A stretch of DNA of 64,000 nt from Curvularia sp. ZM96 (GCA_022457065.1 JAJGBQ010000003.1:3348001-3412000), one strand, 5' to 3'; counted from the first letter of the stretch, positions 35,889 through 46,597 are shown. Program-made: numbers and translations. The notes: a model not told the origin generated them from the letters alone.

Positions 35889-36740
35889 ATGAACAACCAG
35901 ATGATTCACAGGCTGATGGCTGCTGTTCAGCTTATCAATGCCAACCTCGACACTGCGCCAGCCTCGTGGCGGGACCAGGTGCAGGCCATCCGCAGCATCA
36001 CCACCACACTGGAGCTGACTGATAGAACGCCCGACAATACTCAAAGACGCTGGCAGGTGGCTCTCATCTACGTCGCCCAACGTGTAGCATTTGCAGATGC
36101 TGACCGCGGATGCGTCACCGATGTAGCGGATTGGTGTTTACGCCAATTGCTGGCCCTGCTGACCTTGTACCCGAATGATGTTGAGATTCTGAGCTGTAAG
36201 TCGAGTTTATGCTTTCTCGCGCACGGACTGATGGTCATAGTGATCGGTCGAAATTGGTTGTTACGAGCTCAGAAGCCACTAGCAAGCATTGCTCGAGCAG
36301 AAGACGGACCTTTGTACCGCGACCAAAGCAACTCCTATTCTGCAACGCAACGACTAAATGATGCACATCATGTTGAGGCACGCGGACTGTTGCTGCCGGC
36401 AACTGACTACTTCCACCGTGCGGTAGAGGCAGCAAGAGCACAGGGAAACCTGACTGGGCCTTTGGTTGTGACAGTAGGTGCCTTTCTCCAACATTTGCTT
36501 TAGCTGCTAACGATGCAAAGGCTGCTGAGGCCTTTATGAGCCTTGGCAATGTCACATCCCCTAGAGTCCACCATGATTATTTTAGGAGAGCTATTGGTTA
36601 CCTTCGAGCAGCGACCCAAATCCAAGGCTATGCATTGCCTTGCCACATGCAGCAGTAAGTGAATGCAGTTTGTAGGAGACAAGATGCTAATTGACCCAAG
36701 GTACCTTGACAATTATGGCGTCATGTACGACGATGCTTGA
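35889..36740 (+). CDS. Unrecognised helical, possibly TPR-like protein
   Basis: Four exons (35889-36195, 36241-36473, 36521-36654, 36701-36740) give 237 residues with all phases consistent. I do not recognise the family. The sequence is almost entirely predicted helix, with no signal peptide, membrane segment or low complexity. Two similar motifs, DYFHRAVEAARAQGNL near 145-160 and DYFRRAIGYLRAA near 195-210, look like a repeated helical hairpin of the TPR kind. The first intron is only 45 nt and the second has a GTAGGT donor, so those joins are less certain. The last exon has a good donor/acceptor and ends GVMYDDA. No operon-like context. A protein-interaction role is only a guess. Confidence 0.65.
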
Positions 36741-37226
36741 ATTCGTAGTCATCAAGGAGGGACTGCACATATGCTGAATAGACAAAAGTTTTGACACTCT
36801 CTTGTATAGCATCGTATATAGGAATAGACATTCTTTCCGTGACCATATTCTGCTGTACGCTGTTGAGACTGTTGAAACGAAGTGCTGTGAAGTCATCCTT
36901 GCCAGCAAGGGTCCATGCACGGGCCAAGGCGGTAACTTGTGGAGCATCTCAACTCCGGCAACTCAACCCACCCGCAGCTCCGGAACAACAGCAGCTCCAG
37001 CTCCAGCGACAGCGTCAGCACGTACAGGAACCGGATCCTGTAGCTCAAGAACATCTAGCGAGTTTCCGACATCCGTTCGTCGCTGCCTTGACCCCACGCT
37101 TCAGCCTGCTCGGCCGAATCAAGTGTGCGGCCGAACACCCTACCATCTCCGTTCGTGTGCGTGGGTAAGATTCCTAGCACAACGTCGACCCCAACAATCG
37201 GCCTTGGTAGCATTGCATCGAAAGTC
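36741..37226. other. Short intergenic region with unexplained open frames on both strands
   Basis: Between the unknown gene and EMC6. On the minus strand 36721-36927 is a protein-like frame (ARAWTLAGKDDF through YAYVQSLLDDYEF) without a clear start. On the plus strand 36791-37168 holds a Gln-rich frame ending ISVRVRG. Neither could be joined to a full gene. The EMC6 promoter must lie here. Confidence 0.4.
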
Positions 37227-37681
37227 ATGGCTGCATCGGCGCTGAATGAGGAGCGAGAGCTCGCCATCAACCCAATCGTTGCCACCAGCGTCCAGCACAA
37301 CACCCAGGTACGCTTATCAATCAACATCACCACCACCCGTGGCAACATTGCCATCGAGTCTACCCTGCCGCGCCCACCCTGCCGCACGTCACAGTCGCCG
37401 ACTTACTCTCGCCACAGGTCATCTCGAATATTCGCAGTCTGACCGCATCGCTCTTCGGCGTCGCCGCCGGTACGCTTGGCCTCGAGTCTTATGCAGGCTT
37501 CATCTTTTACATACTAGGCTCGCTGCTCGTTTCGGCACTGCTGTTTGCGCTCAAGACGGGAGGAAAGCCAAGCACCTATTTCTACAGGCCGCTGGGGGAT
37601 TTGTGGCTCGGAGATGTGTTTGGTGGGTTGAGCGGATTCGTGCTGACTTGGACGCTGTTTTATGGCTTGGTAAGAGCATGA
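37227..37681 (+). CDS. EMC6: ER membrane protein complex subunit 6
   Basis: Two exons (37227-37307 and 37418-37681) encode 114 residues, the normal length. Exon 1 gives MAASALNEERELAINP and ends HNTQ; exon 2 continues VISNIRSLTASLFGVAAGTLGL. Three helices are apparent: around the first junction, YAGFIFYILGSLLVSALLFAL, and GGLSGFVLTWTLFYGLV. EMC6 is a core subunit of the conserved insertase that places tail-anchored and multipass proteins in the ER membrane. The intron is 110 nt with a GTACGC donor. An upstream ATG extends the frame, but the conserved N-terminus begins at 37227. Confidence 0.94.
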
Positions 37682-38316
37682 GGGTTGCGTCTGGTAGGGG
37701 AATGGGAACGGCAAGACGAAGAGATCACGCTTGGTTGCCTTGGTCATCCAAGCGCCATAGAGGTGCAACAGACATTGGATTCGTCTGGTTGGAAAGACAA
37801 ATGGTTGTCCATTGAAAACGAGAACATTCACGAATGTCTCGAGAGGATAGATTCTTGTAGAGGTGGTATTAACAGCCACACGACAATTTTCTTAAACATG
37901 ATACCCCATCCAGTTCAGCATTTGAAATCTTTAGCTAAAGCTGTGAACTTGATTTCGATCAGCTCGTAGTTGTGCATTTGTACACCAGCGAGCCCAGTGC
38001 TACTGTGGAGTTAGGCATTGTTGACATAAAACCAGAATGTCATCTCGCAGAACACGACTAGCATCAATGACACATGCAACAATGACAACACGTCCCGGCT
38101 AGCTGTCACGTTCGTCGCGTGTGTAATGCTCTTGGCAGCACTTTAACTGCGGTGATCTGTGCGGATTTTAGCGTGTCCGACGCGCTCCCGCGTTGAGGTC
38201 CCCTCTATTCATTGTTGCCTTTCTACCACACGCAGAGCGCAATTGTCTTCTCCCACAACCACGTTTACGATACCCTTCCGCACCACTTATCTACCTAATC
38301 ACAATCACCACCCAAA
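37682..38316. promoter_or_regulatory. EMC6 3' flank and PCNA promoter
   Basis: No gene seen. Near 38175-38192 there are two CGCG-containing elements (ACGCGC at 38180-38185, then CCCGCGTT) resembling but not matching the MluI cell-cycle box ACGCGT. The last 60 bases are C/A-rich leader. Confidence 0.4.
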
Positions 38317-39322
38317 AGTATGTACCCCCTACTGTCAACATTGAACAAAGCTAACAGCCTGCAGTGCTTGAGGCACGCTTAGAACAGGCCAGCACCTTGA
38401 AGAAGGTACACTTGCCCTAGCAAAAACAAAGACCGAAGCTTTGCTAACTGCATGTCAGGTTGTCGATGCTATCAAGGACCTTGTCCAAGACTGCAACTTC
38501 GACTGCAATGACATGGGCATTGCGCTGCAAGCCATGGACAACTCCCACGTCGCCCTCGTGTCCATGATGCTCAATTCTGGAGCCTTTTCGCCCTTCCGCT
38601 GCGACCGTAACATTGCCCTTGGTATCAACCTGGGCTCGCTCACAAAGGTGCTCCGCGCTGCCGGGAACGAAGACATCCTCACCATCAAGGCCGAGGATGC
38701 CCCCGACGTTGTCAACCTCGTTTTCGAGACAAAGAGCAGCTCGCGAATCAGCGAGTACGATATCAAGCTCATGGATATCGACCAGGAGCATCTTGGTATC
38801 CCGGACACAGAATACGCTGCGACCATAAAAATGCCTGCGGCTGAGTTCCAGCGCATCTGCAGAGATTTGGGCGCTCTCTCAGAGTCTGGTATGTCTCGCG
38901 TATTCGTGACGACGCGGAAAAACACTGTTTACAAGGCTGACGTTTGCAACAGTCTTGATTGAATGCTCGAAAGACGGCGTCAAGTTTGCCTGCTCGGGTG
39001 ACATTGGCTCAGGCTCAGTCATCCTCAAGCAAAACCCCAGCATAGACAAGGACTCCGAGGCAGTCATAATTGACATGACCGAACCTGTTGCGCTTACTTT
39101 CTCGCTCAAGTACCTGACCAACTTCTGCAAGGCCAGTGGTCTGTCTGACCAGGTCAAGCTCTGCCTCTCCAGCGAGGTTCCTCTGCTTGTCGAATACGCT
39201 CTGCAAGACCAGAGCTACCTTAGGTTCTACCTCGCCCCCAAGGTACGATGACCTCTTTCCCTCCCCCCTACGATGATGTCGGCATGCTGATTTAATTTGC
39301 ACAGATTGGCGACGAAGACTAA
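38317..39322 (+). CDS. POL30: Proliferating cell nuclear antigen (PCNA sliding clamp)
   Basis: Five exons give 259 residues, the normal fungal length. The first coding exon is a single base: A at 38317 joins TG at 38365-38366 across a 47-nt intron (GTATGT...CTGCAG) to make the start codon. The others are 38365-38405, 38459-38888, 38953-39242 and 39305-39322. The protein starts [22 protein letters not shown]. It contains the centre-loop region ([15 protein letters not shown] after a linker), the trimer-forming strands and the C-terminal [14 protein letters not shown]. The homotrimer encircles DNA and tethers polymerases and repair enzymes in the nucleus. The final exon encodes only IGDED and the stop codon. 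Confidence 0.96.
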
Positions 39323-39641
39323 GCAGACCATGATTTATTGAGACACGAGCGGCATGTTTTCAGGTTAAATGTGGGAATCTGTGGCGCAATGGCTTAGATA
39401 CGCGTCGAGCATCTATTAGCTTATGATTTTGGCATACGACATGGGCGTGAAGGGACATCTGCGAAGTGGTGTTGTGTGCCTCGGTGCTAGCATGGTTACC
39501 GCCCCACCATCGGAGTCACGTCATATCCCGCGGAATTTCAGATAAGTAAATCAACATAGTACATCAACAATAAACCAACCCGTGCATTCGTTCCGTCCCC
39601 TGCCTTCGCTCTGACTGCCTAGCACCGCTGTTTGCGCAAAA
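39323..39641. other. Short intergenic region PCNA to pyridoxal kinase
   Basis: 319 bases that must contain the PCNA terminator and the kinase promoter. No specific motif stands out. Confidence 0.4.
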
Positions 39642-41167
39642 ATGGCCTCTGACACTCTGATTCCGGACACGCGCGTACTCGCGATTGCCAGCCATGTAAG
39701 GCTCACGAGCGCAACACAACGATACTTGGAGCTAACATGCGACAGGTAGTCCACGGGTGAGTCGCATGTCACGATGGCTTGCGCAACCGGCTGACTGTGG
39801 GCTAAGCTATGTCGGCAACAAGATGGCAACCTTTGTCATGCAGTCACTCGGATGCGATGTTTCTGCGATCAATACCGTAAACTACAGTACGGCCTCAGTC
39901 ATCGACGTGCACTGTTTGATAGCTAATGAGCAGGCAACCACACGGCATACAAACAGATCAGAGGCACGAGAACGACAGCCGCCGAGATTCTCGAACTTTA
40001 CGAAGGCCTTCGCCAATCGAACCTCAGCAACTTCGACGTGCTCCTGACAGGATACATGCCCAGCGCCGAAGCGGTACAAGCCATAGGAACAATCGGAAGA
40101 GATGTCAAGTTCAACGCAGCCACAAAACCCGGCAGCTTTTTCTGGGGTGGGCGGTCTTGAAGAACCAACATAGAAGCAGGGACTGACAAAGACAGTGCTT
40201 GACCCGGTCATGGGAGACAACGGCAAGCTGTATATACCGGAGGATGAGGTGCCCGAGTATAAAGGACTGCTGCGCGAGGCGGATCTCATCTTGCCAAACC
40301 AGTTTGAAGCAGAGTGCGTGCGCATGGAGAGACTGCGACCTAAACTGGGATCTCATTTGCTGACAGACGACATGCAGATTGCTTTCCGACATGCCAATCA
40401 CCGATCTCAAGTCCCTCGCTGCTGCGATACAGGTTTTGCATAAGACATATCAAGTTCCGCATGTCATCATCACATCTCTCCGGCTTACTCGCGATAACCA
40501 AACGGTGCCGTCAAGACCCGTATCCAAAGCCGGTACAGGAACACATACCCCTTCAGAGGCACAAACCCAGGATGCCGCAACATCCCATCCCTCAACATGG
40601 GCGTCGTCGAAGAACTCGGCCGAGCAACCATCCCAGTCCGAAATCGACCTGAACGACATCGAGAACCTGACCATCATCGGGTCCACCGCAACTTCAGACT
40701 ACCAGCCCCGCCTCTTCCGCATCGACACACCGCAGCTCCCGCTCTTTTTCTCTGGCACCGGCGACATGTTCGCCGCGCTCACCATCCCGCGTCTCATCGA
40801 AGCCGTGCATGCGGCCTCGACGCCTGAGCTGGACCTGCACTCGGTACCCAGCTGGCGCTCGCCCGACGACGTGCCAGCTACGCAGCTCCCGCTCGCCAAA
40901 GCGTGCCAGAAGGTGCTGGCGTCCATGCAGGCCATCCTGGCCAAGACGACGGCTGCCTGCCAGCAGAAAATGGCGGCGTACGACGAGCGTGCCAAGGCGT
41001 ATCATCAGGGGAGGGGCGAGGGCGATGAGGCGGCGAGTGAGGTGGAGAAGAAGAGGCATTTGGCGTTGATGAATGCGAGTGAGGTCACGGTTGTGAGGTA
41101 TGTGAGGGAGTTGCTGGATCCGCCGGATTTGGAGAGGTTCGCCCCCAAGGCTGTGTTTGAGGAGTAG
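39642..41167 (+). CDS. BUD16: Pyridoxal/pyridoxine kinase (Bud16-type)
   Basis: Six exons (39642-39695, 39746-39756, 39807-39886, 39934-40146, 40196-40313, 40378-41167) give 421 residues. Exon 2 is only 11 nt. The spliced N-terminus reads VLAIASHVVHGYVGNKMATFV, the conserved substrate-binding start; without the microexon the motif would be lost. Later motifs are NTVNYSNHT, LLTGYMP, LDPVMGDNGKLY, LPNQFEAELL and the catalytic GTGD near residue 295. Between about 205 and 275 a Ser/Thr-rich insertion separates two strands of the ribokinase-like fold, and the C-terminus carries a long helical extension. It makes pyridoxal 5'-phosphate in the cytosol using ATP. It is tail-to-tail with dUTPase. Confidence 0.93.
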
Positions 41168-41632
41168 TGTGCTGGGGTATGGTTTGTGGGGAGATAGAGA
41201 TGGATCTGGGACTGAGAATGGGGGGTTAGGTTCAGGTTACTGGGCCATGTAGATGTATACACATAGATTTTTGAAAGATGGCGAGCCAGTGTGTGGGTGA
41301 TTCTATTTTGAATTCATTTGTTTTTTTTGTAATTCGTATAGTCTTTACGCTATGTCCATGTCTCAAGGGATCCTTGACTTTATTCGGATTCCCTTTCTTG
41401 TGATATGTTTGTCGTTCACCGTTCTGTCTTTGATGCGGTTTACTCAATAAGAAATTGAAGTTGTCCAAAATTCTGCCAACAACATTTCTCTCATCGATAC
41501 AAGTAGCGTACCGCGTCTGAGCGGTAGTCTCCAACACCTCTCGCCGTGGGATTGTTGTATCCAAAGCCAGTATATGATGATAATTTCTCACTTTCTTCCT
41601 CATTCTCTGAAATTGGCCAAAAAAGAGGCTTT
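41168..41632. other. Tail-to-tail intergenic region
   Basis: 465 bases between the stop codons of pyridoxal kinase and dUTPase, T-rich in the middle, presumably both 3' UTRs. Confidence 0.45.
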
Positions 41633-42380
41633 CTAAGCCTTCTTAACCTCCTCAGCAGCCGCACCAGAGCCAAAGCCACCAGTGCTTCCAAAACCACCAG
41701 CTCCCCTGACGCTCTCTTCCAGCTCCTCGACAACCACTACATTGGGCATAACAATCTTCTCGACAACGAGCTGAGCAATGCGGTCGCCGATTTTAATGGG
41801 AAAGTCCGTATCGGACAGGTTTGCAAGGATGACGCCTACGGGGCCGCGGTAATCGGCATCAATGACGCCCGCAAGAGTGTCGATGCCGTGTTTGTATGCA
41901 AGGCCAGAGCGGGGAGCTACTCTGCCGTCTGTATTACTCTAGTTAGCACAAAGCCATAGAGGCAAAGACAAACAAGAAAGACGTACAAGTACCCACTGGC
42001 ACGGAAACCTTGATATCAGTGCCAACCAGAGCCCGTCCCCGCGCAGGAATCACAATATCCACGGCACTGTACAGATCGTGGCCGGCGGCAAAGGCACTGC
42101 CCTTTGTTGGCGCCTTTGCATTCTCGCTTAGCAGCTGCACCTGCAATTGCTGTTCTGCGGCTGCTCCGGCAGCAATTGAGGGCGCAATGGGAGCGGGAGG
42201 CTGCAGGACGGAAGGCATATTTGCGGCTAGAGGTGTGGGAGTGGCAGAGCCCGAGTCGGTGCCGCGGGGAAGCGTGGAAGCGTGGCTAAGAGGAGTGGGG
42301 TCAATGACTTTTGTTCGTTTGGGCAGCGGCGACGAGGGCAGGGAGGGCGGCTCGTGAGGCGGTAGGGGGGTGTCGGACAT
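41633..42380 (-). CDS. DUT1: dUTP diphosphatase (dUTPase)
   Basis: Two exons on the minus strand (42380-41987 and 41928-41633) give 229 residues. All five motifs are present: [39 protein letters not shown] and the C-terminal [10 protein letters not shown] arm that closes over the active site. The first about 85 residues are a disordered Pro/Ser-rich extension absent from yeast Dut1, with a basic patch LPKRTKV that could serve nuclear import. The trimeric enzyme hydrolyses dUTP to dUMP, preventing uracil incorporation and feeding dTMP synthesis. ATG 42380 is the first in a good context; the frame stays open upstream to another Met, so a longer form is possible. Two ACGCGT boxes lie just upstream. 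Confidence 0.95.
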
Positions 42381-42448
42381 TGCTGGTTGTGAGAGAGAAG
42401 AGGCTCGTGGTGTTGTTTGGAGGGGCGGTGAGCAAGCAGTCGACTCGG

Positions 42449-42454
42449 ACGCGT
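42449..42454. promoter_or_regulatory. MluI cell-cycle box (MCB) of dUTPase
   Basis: Perfect ACGCGT 69-74 bases upstream of the dUTPase start codon, the binding core of the MBF (Mbp1/Swi6-type) G1/S activator. Confidence 0.5.
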
Positions 42455-42475
42455 TTTTTGGTGGGGTCGGGGGAG

Positions 42476-42481
42476 ACGCGT
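42476..42481. promoter_or_regulatory. Second MluI cell-cycle box of dUTPase
   Basis: Another perfect ACGCGT 96-101 bases upstream of the start codon, 27 bases from the first. Paired sites at this spacing are typical of MBF-controlled replication genes. Confidence 0.5.
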
Positions 42482-44788
42482 GCAAGGGCGCGTGTCATTG
42501 GCTCGTTGGCGAGGGTCTTTGTTTCCCCCTTCTCCAGCTTCTCCAGCTGCGTTTCTCCATCCCTCATCTTGATTACAACCCCCTGGGGACATTCCCTTGT
42601 CAAATGTCGCAACCCCTGGCCCAAGGTGTACGTACGCGGGAACCATCATCCACGACTGCAGATTGCAATGACGTACGCCTGGCGCTTCGGTACGTAGGAC
42701 CGAAAGAGCCATGCGTGCATGTGCCTGGAGAACCGAGCTCAGCGTTGTCTAGTGGCCGTGCCGTTTCTCAAAACGGTTCTGTCGTCCTTCTTGGAACACC
42801 TCTCAATGGCGTGCTCTGATGTCGGTCCGGGCACCCCGTCCCAATTTCCCCTTCATTGGATTGTGGGGACTCCAGCAAAATCAGCACCATCAGCAATCAC
42901 GTGTGCCCTGTACCTTGGTACCCCCGTACCTTGGGCCTCCCGCCACGCTCGTGACATGGGCTGACGAAACCGCATGTGACTCTCGGATGAAGCCTCCTCC
43001 AAGACGACCAAGGATCGTGGCGTGCGTCGATCAAGTTAGATTCCGACGTGGACCGCTCCGAACGTCCGACTTTTGTCTCGACGATGCCCTTGAGGCTGCG
43101 CAGATGGCAAACATGGACAGACGACAGGTACAGGCAGTTAGTTGCCGGCACACATGCCGGTATTGGGGGCAGCGCGCCCCAGACCAACAGCTGCGTTGGG
43201 TTGTGTACTTAATTAGGGAGACGCGGCGAGTCATATGCTCCTCCGGCTCCGGTCCTACGCTCAAGACAGCGAAAAGCCGACTCCGATGTGAGATGTGGCC
43301 AAGGCACGGGTAATGAGCTTGGTGGTCAGGCTTGCATGGCCAAGCTCACCTTGTCAGTAACGTCGTCTCTCTTATCGCCATCCGAAGTCGAACACAGATC
43401 TCGTGATCTCCCCGCGAAAACAGTCACTCCATGTCCTCCACACTCAAGTTCCCCTCGCTCCACGTCGCACTACTGGTCGCATTCGCCTTCTCCAGACAAT
43501 GACTAGCTTTTACGGAGACCGACAGGCATCAGGCCTCCTGTTGCACCAGACCAGCCGTCTGCTGTCCCAGGTGCACGGTGCGAAGTGGATCTTAAGTTGA
43601 GCCGCAGCGGCGTGGCCGGCCCTCGAAAGGGCAGAAAATTTTGCCTCCAGATGCATCTCAAAGATGTCAACCCTGCCATAAGCGACCTGCTGCGGCCTAG
43701 CGTGCGAAAATCTTCCCGATAGTTTGGCCAAGCGCTACATGTCCGGTTGCATGCTAGAGCAGCCGACCCTTATGGTTGGCCGAGGCTCGGCATTCCCAAA
43801 ACCTAAGCGTGCCATGCAGGCCTTGTTGAGCCTCACGGGGTCTGGAGAGGACTAATGCACCCCACTCAACTCATCGTTCTCACGCGCCCTTGGGATGGCC
43901 AGAACCAAAAAATTGTCACGCTGTTTCTCTCCCCACCCGCCTCCAGTGTCTGCCCCATCCTCTCACAGACGCCCGGCTGGCATTTGCGCTCCCCTCAATG
44001 CCTGGCTGCCACGCCAGCCATATTCCAGAAGACTCTCGCCGCGTTACTTCATGCATCTCGACCCCGACGCGCCAGTCATTTGCGGTAACAGTGCCAGGAA
44101 CCTGGACGCTGATTCCGTCTAGTTGTATAGTTGCATGACACAAGTGGCATTGAGTGGCGAGTAATGCCCATGCCTGTTTGCCCTGGCGCCCCCTTTGCGG
44201 CTACCAGCAGCAGTCCCCTTCCCGATCAAACAGAAACAAACATGGCTGCTTGCCGGCACATCTGCGTATGAATGAGGTCAATGATTTGCCATATCCGCGC
44301 AAGCACCTTGTCGGAGCCGCTCTGCTAAGCTCTGCGCTACTGCCGTCGTGCCCTACCATCTACCATCGACGCCACATTTTCGCTTAAACCTGCAATTGCC
44401 ATCCTACTGACGACTGCGTGCGTCAACTGACTATGGCCGTGTCCGTCACGTAACGCCCGGAAACACAACCACTTTTTGCTAGGTGTATCGTGTTCCAGGA
44501 GCTTACAAACATGGTACGACTAAACATAGCTACATCAAGCTGGATCTCGACTCCGCTACCACAACACCGAGGCAGAATTAGTTTCACGATGGCCCCAGAG
44601 GCAACCTCTACCACAGGTCCGCAACGTACGAGCGGTACCCATCTGGTCTGCTCTAGCTCATCTGCTAAGCATCACGCTAGGAGACCCCAGGCTTCGTCGG
44701 ACCTATTCCCATTTGCACGCTAGCCCATCACACCCCTAGTGCCATGTCCCCATGCTTCTGGCCTCCGGACTGGAGAGCCCATGGAGAT

Positions 44789-44794
44789 CCCCAC
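44789..44794. promoter_or_regulatory. Putative CreA-type carbon-catabolite repressor site
   Basis: CCCCAC, the complement of SYGGRG, lies 138 bases before the hexose transporter ATG. Another match, CCCCAG, is near 44593. The motif is short, so support is modest. Confidence 0.3.
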
Positions 44795-44931
44795 GCCCAT
44801 GGGACAGGTTCCTCCGCTGTACTTAAACCTGGTTGATCCGCCCCTCCAACTGAGCTCATCCTCATCTGAGTACACAACCTTCTCTCTGGGCTCTCACAAC
44901 TACTCTGCCCTTCTCACATCAATTGCCTGTC

Positions 44932-46597
44932 ATGGGTCTGACTCTCAAGAAGCCCGAGGGCGTGGCCGGGTCCACCGCGCCTGCCATTATCGTTGGCCTG
45001 TTTGTTGCTTTTGGCGGTGTTTTGTTCGGGTACGCACACACCACCTGCTCTTCTCAAGATGCATCACTAACAATCCTGCAGATATGACACTGGTACCATT
45101 GGTGGTATCCTGGGAATGAAGCACTGGCGTGAGACTTTCAGCACTGGTTACGTCAACACCAAGGACAACGCGCTCGATGTCACGGCTGAGCAGACCTCTC
45201 TGATCGTTTCTATCCTTTCTGCTGGTACCTTCTTCGGTGCCTTGACTGCGGCCCCGACTGCCGATTTCCTCGGTCGTCGCCTTGGCCTTGTGGTCAGCAA
45301 CCTCGTCTTCTGCCTCGGTGTTATTCTCCAGACTGCTGCTACTCGCATCCCCATGTTCGTTGCTGGTCGTTTCTTCGCTGGTTATGGTGTTGGTATGATC
45401 TCTGCCACCATTCCTCTTTATCAATCCGAGACTGCCCCTAAATGGATCCGTGGTACCATTGTCGGATGCTACCAACTTGCCATCACCATCGGTCTCCTGC
45501 TCGCCGCCATTGTCGACAATGCCACCAAGGACCGGGCCGACAGCGGCTCTTACCGCATTCCTATTGCCGTGCAGTTCGCCTGGGCTATTGTCCTCTTCGT
45601 CGGCTGCGTCTGGCTTCCTGAGACTCCCCGCTGGTTCATCAAGAAGGGTCGCCCAGAAAGGGCTGCCAAGTCTCTTTCCACCCTCCGCCGCCTCAACATT
45701 GACGACCCCGCCCTCGTTGAGGAGTTGGCTGAGATCACTGCCAACCACGAGTACGAGCTGTCTCTCGGCAAGGCTACCTACCTCGACTGCTTCCGTGGCA
45801 ACCTTGGAAAGCGTCTCGCAACCGGTTGTCTTCTCCAATCTCTCCAGCAGCTTACTGGTGTCAACTTCATCTTCTACTACGGAACCTCCTTCTTCCAGAA
45901 CTCTGGCATCAAGAACCCCTTCGTTGTCACTATGATTACTTCTTGCGTCAACGTTGCCTCTACTCTCCCTGGTCTCTACCTTGTTGAGAAGTGGGGTCGC
46001 CGCAACCTTCTCCTCTTCGGTGCCGTCGGTATGGCTGTCTGCCAGTTCATCGTCGCCATTACCGGTACCGTTGCTGGTGTTGACAACATGTCTGCCCAGA
46101 AGGCTCTGATTGCATTCGTCTGCATCTACATCTTCTTCTTCGCTTGCTCTTGGGGCCCAGTCGCCTGGGTCGTCACCGGAGAGATCTTCCCTCTCAAGGT
46201 CCGCGCCAAGTCCCTCTCCATGACCACTGCTAGCAACTGGCTTCTGAACTTCGCCATTGGATACGCCACCCCCTACATGGTCAACTCGGGTCCTGGCAAT
46301 GCCAACATGGGTGCCAAGGTCTTCTTCGTCTGGGGTGGATGCTGCTTCATCTGCATCTTCTTCGTCTGGGGCATGATCTACGAGACCAAGGGTCTTTCCC
46401 TCGAGCAGGTCGACGAGCTCTACGGAAAGTGCTCCCAGGCCTGGAAGTCCCCTGGCTTTGTCCCCACCGTCTCCTTCCAGGATGTTCAGGACATGCAGGC
46501 CGACAACCGCCGCGCAAGCCTTACTGACATCGAGGCTGACGCTTCTCGCAAGAGGAGCGCCACTCACACCGAGTACCCTGAGAAGACCGTTGTTTAA
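44932..46597 (+). CDS. MFS hexose/glucose transporter
   Basis: Two exons (44932-45029 and 45082-46597) encode 537 residues with 12 predicted membrane helices. Sugar-transporter signatures are clear: GYDTGTIGGILGM at the first helix across the splice junction, DFLGRRLGL, GRFFAGYGVGMISATIPLYQSE, PETPRW before the central loop, QQLTGVNFIFYYGTSFF in helix 7, and YETKGLSLEQVDELY at the end. These fit fungal high- or intermediate-affinity glucose/monosaccharide transporters of the plasma membrane. The exact sugar is not decided. Codons are extremely C-ending and the leader is C/T-rich, both marks of high expression. The C-terminal 60 residues are charged, with RRAS and RKRS sites possibly used in regulated turnover. 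The 526-codon antisense frame is a mirror artefact. Confidence 0.94.

Larger units (their letters stand above)
42381..44931. other. 2.55 kb divergent intergenic region, dUTPase and hexose transporter promoters
   Basis: No supportable gene; open frames are short and domain-free. The left 100 bases carry ACGCGT boxes for dUTPase. The right end is a C/T-rich leader before the transporter start. Scattered CYCCRS elements fit CreA-type repressor sites. The size suggests an extended regulatory region for the transporter. Confidence 0.45.

Noticed and set aside
44987..46567. 526-codon antisense open frame across the hexose transporter
   Set aside because: It is the mirror of a gene with strong C-ending codon bias, which suppresses stops on the opposite strand. 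The translation has no hydrophobic or domain pattern.
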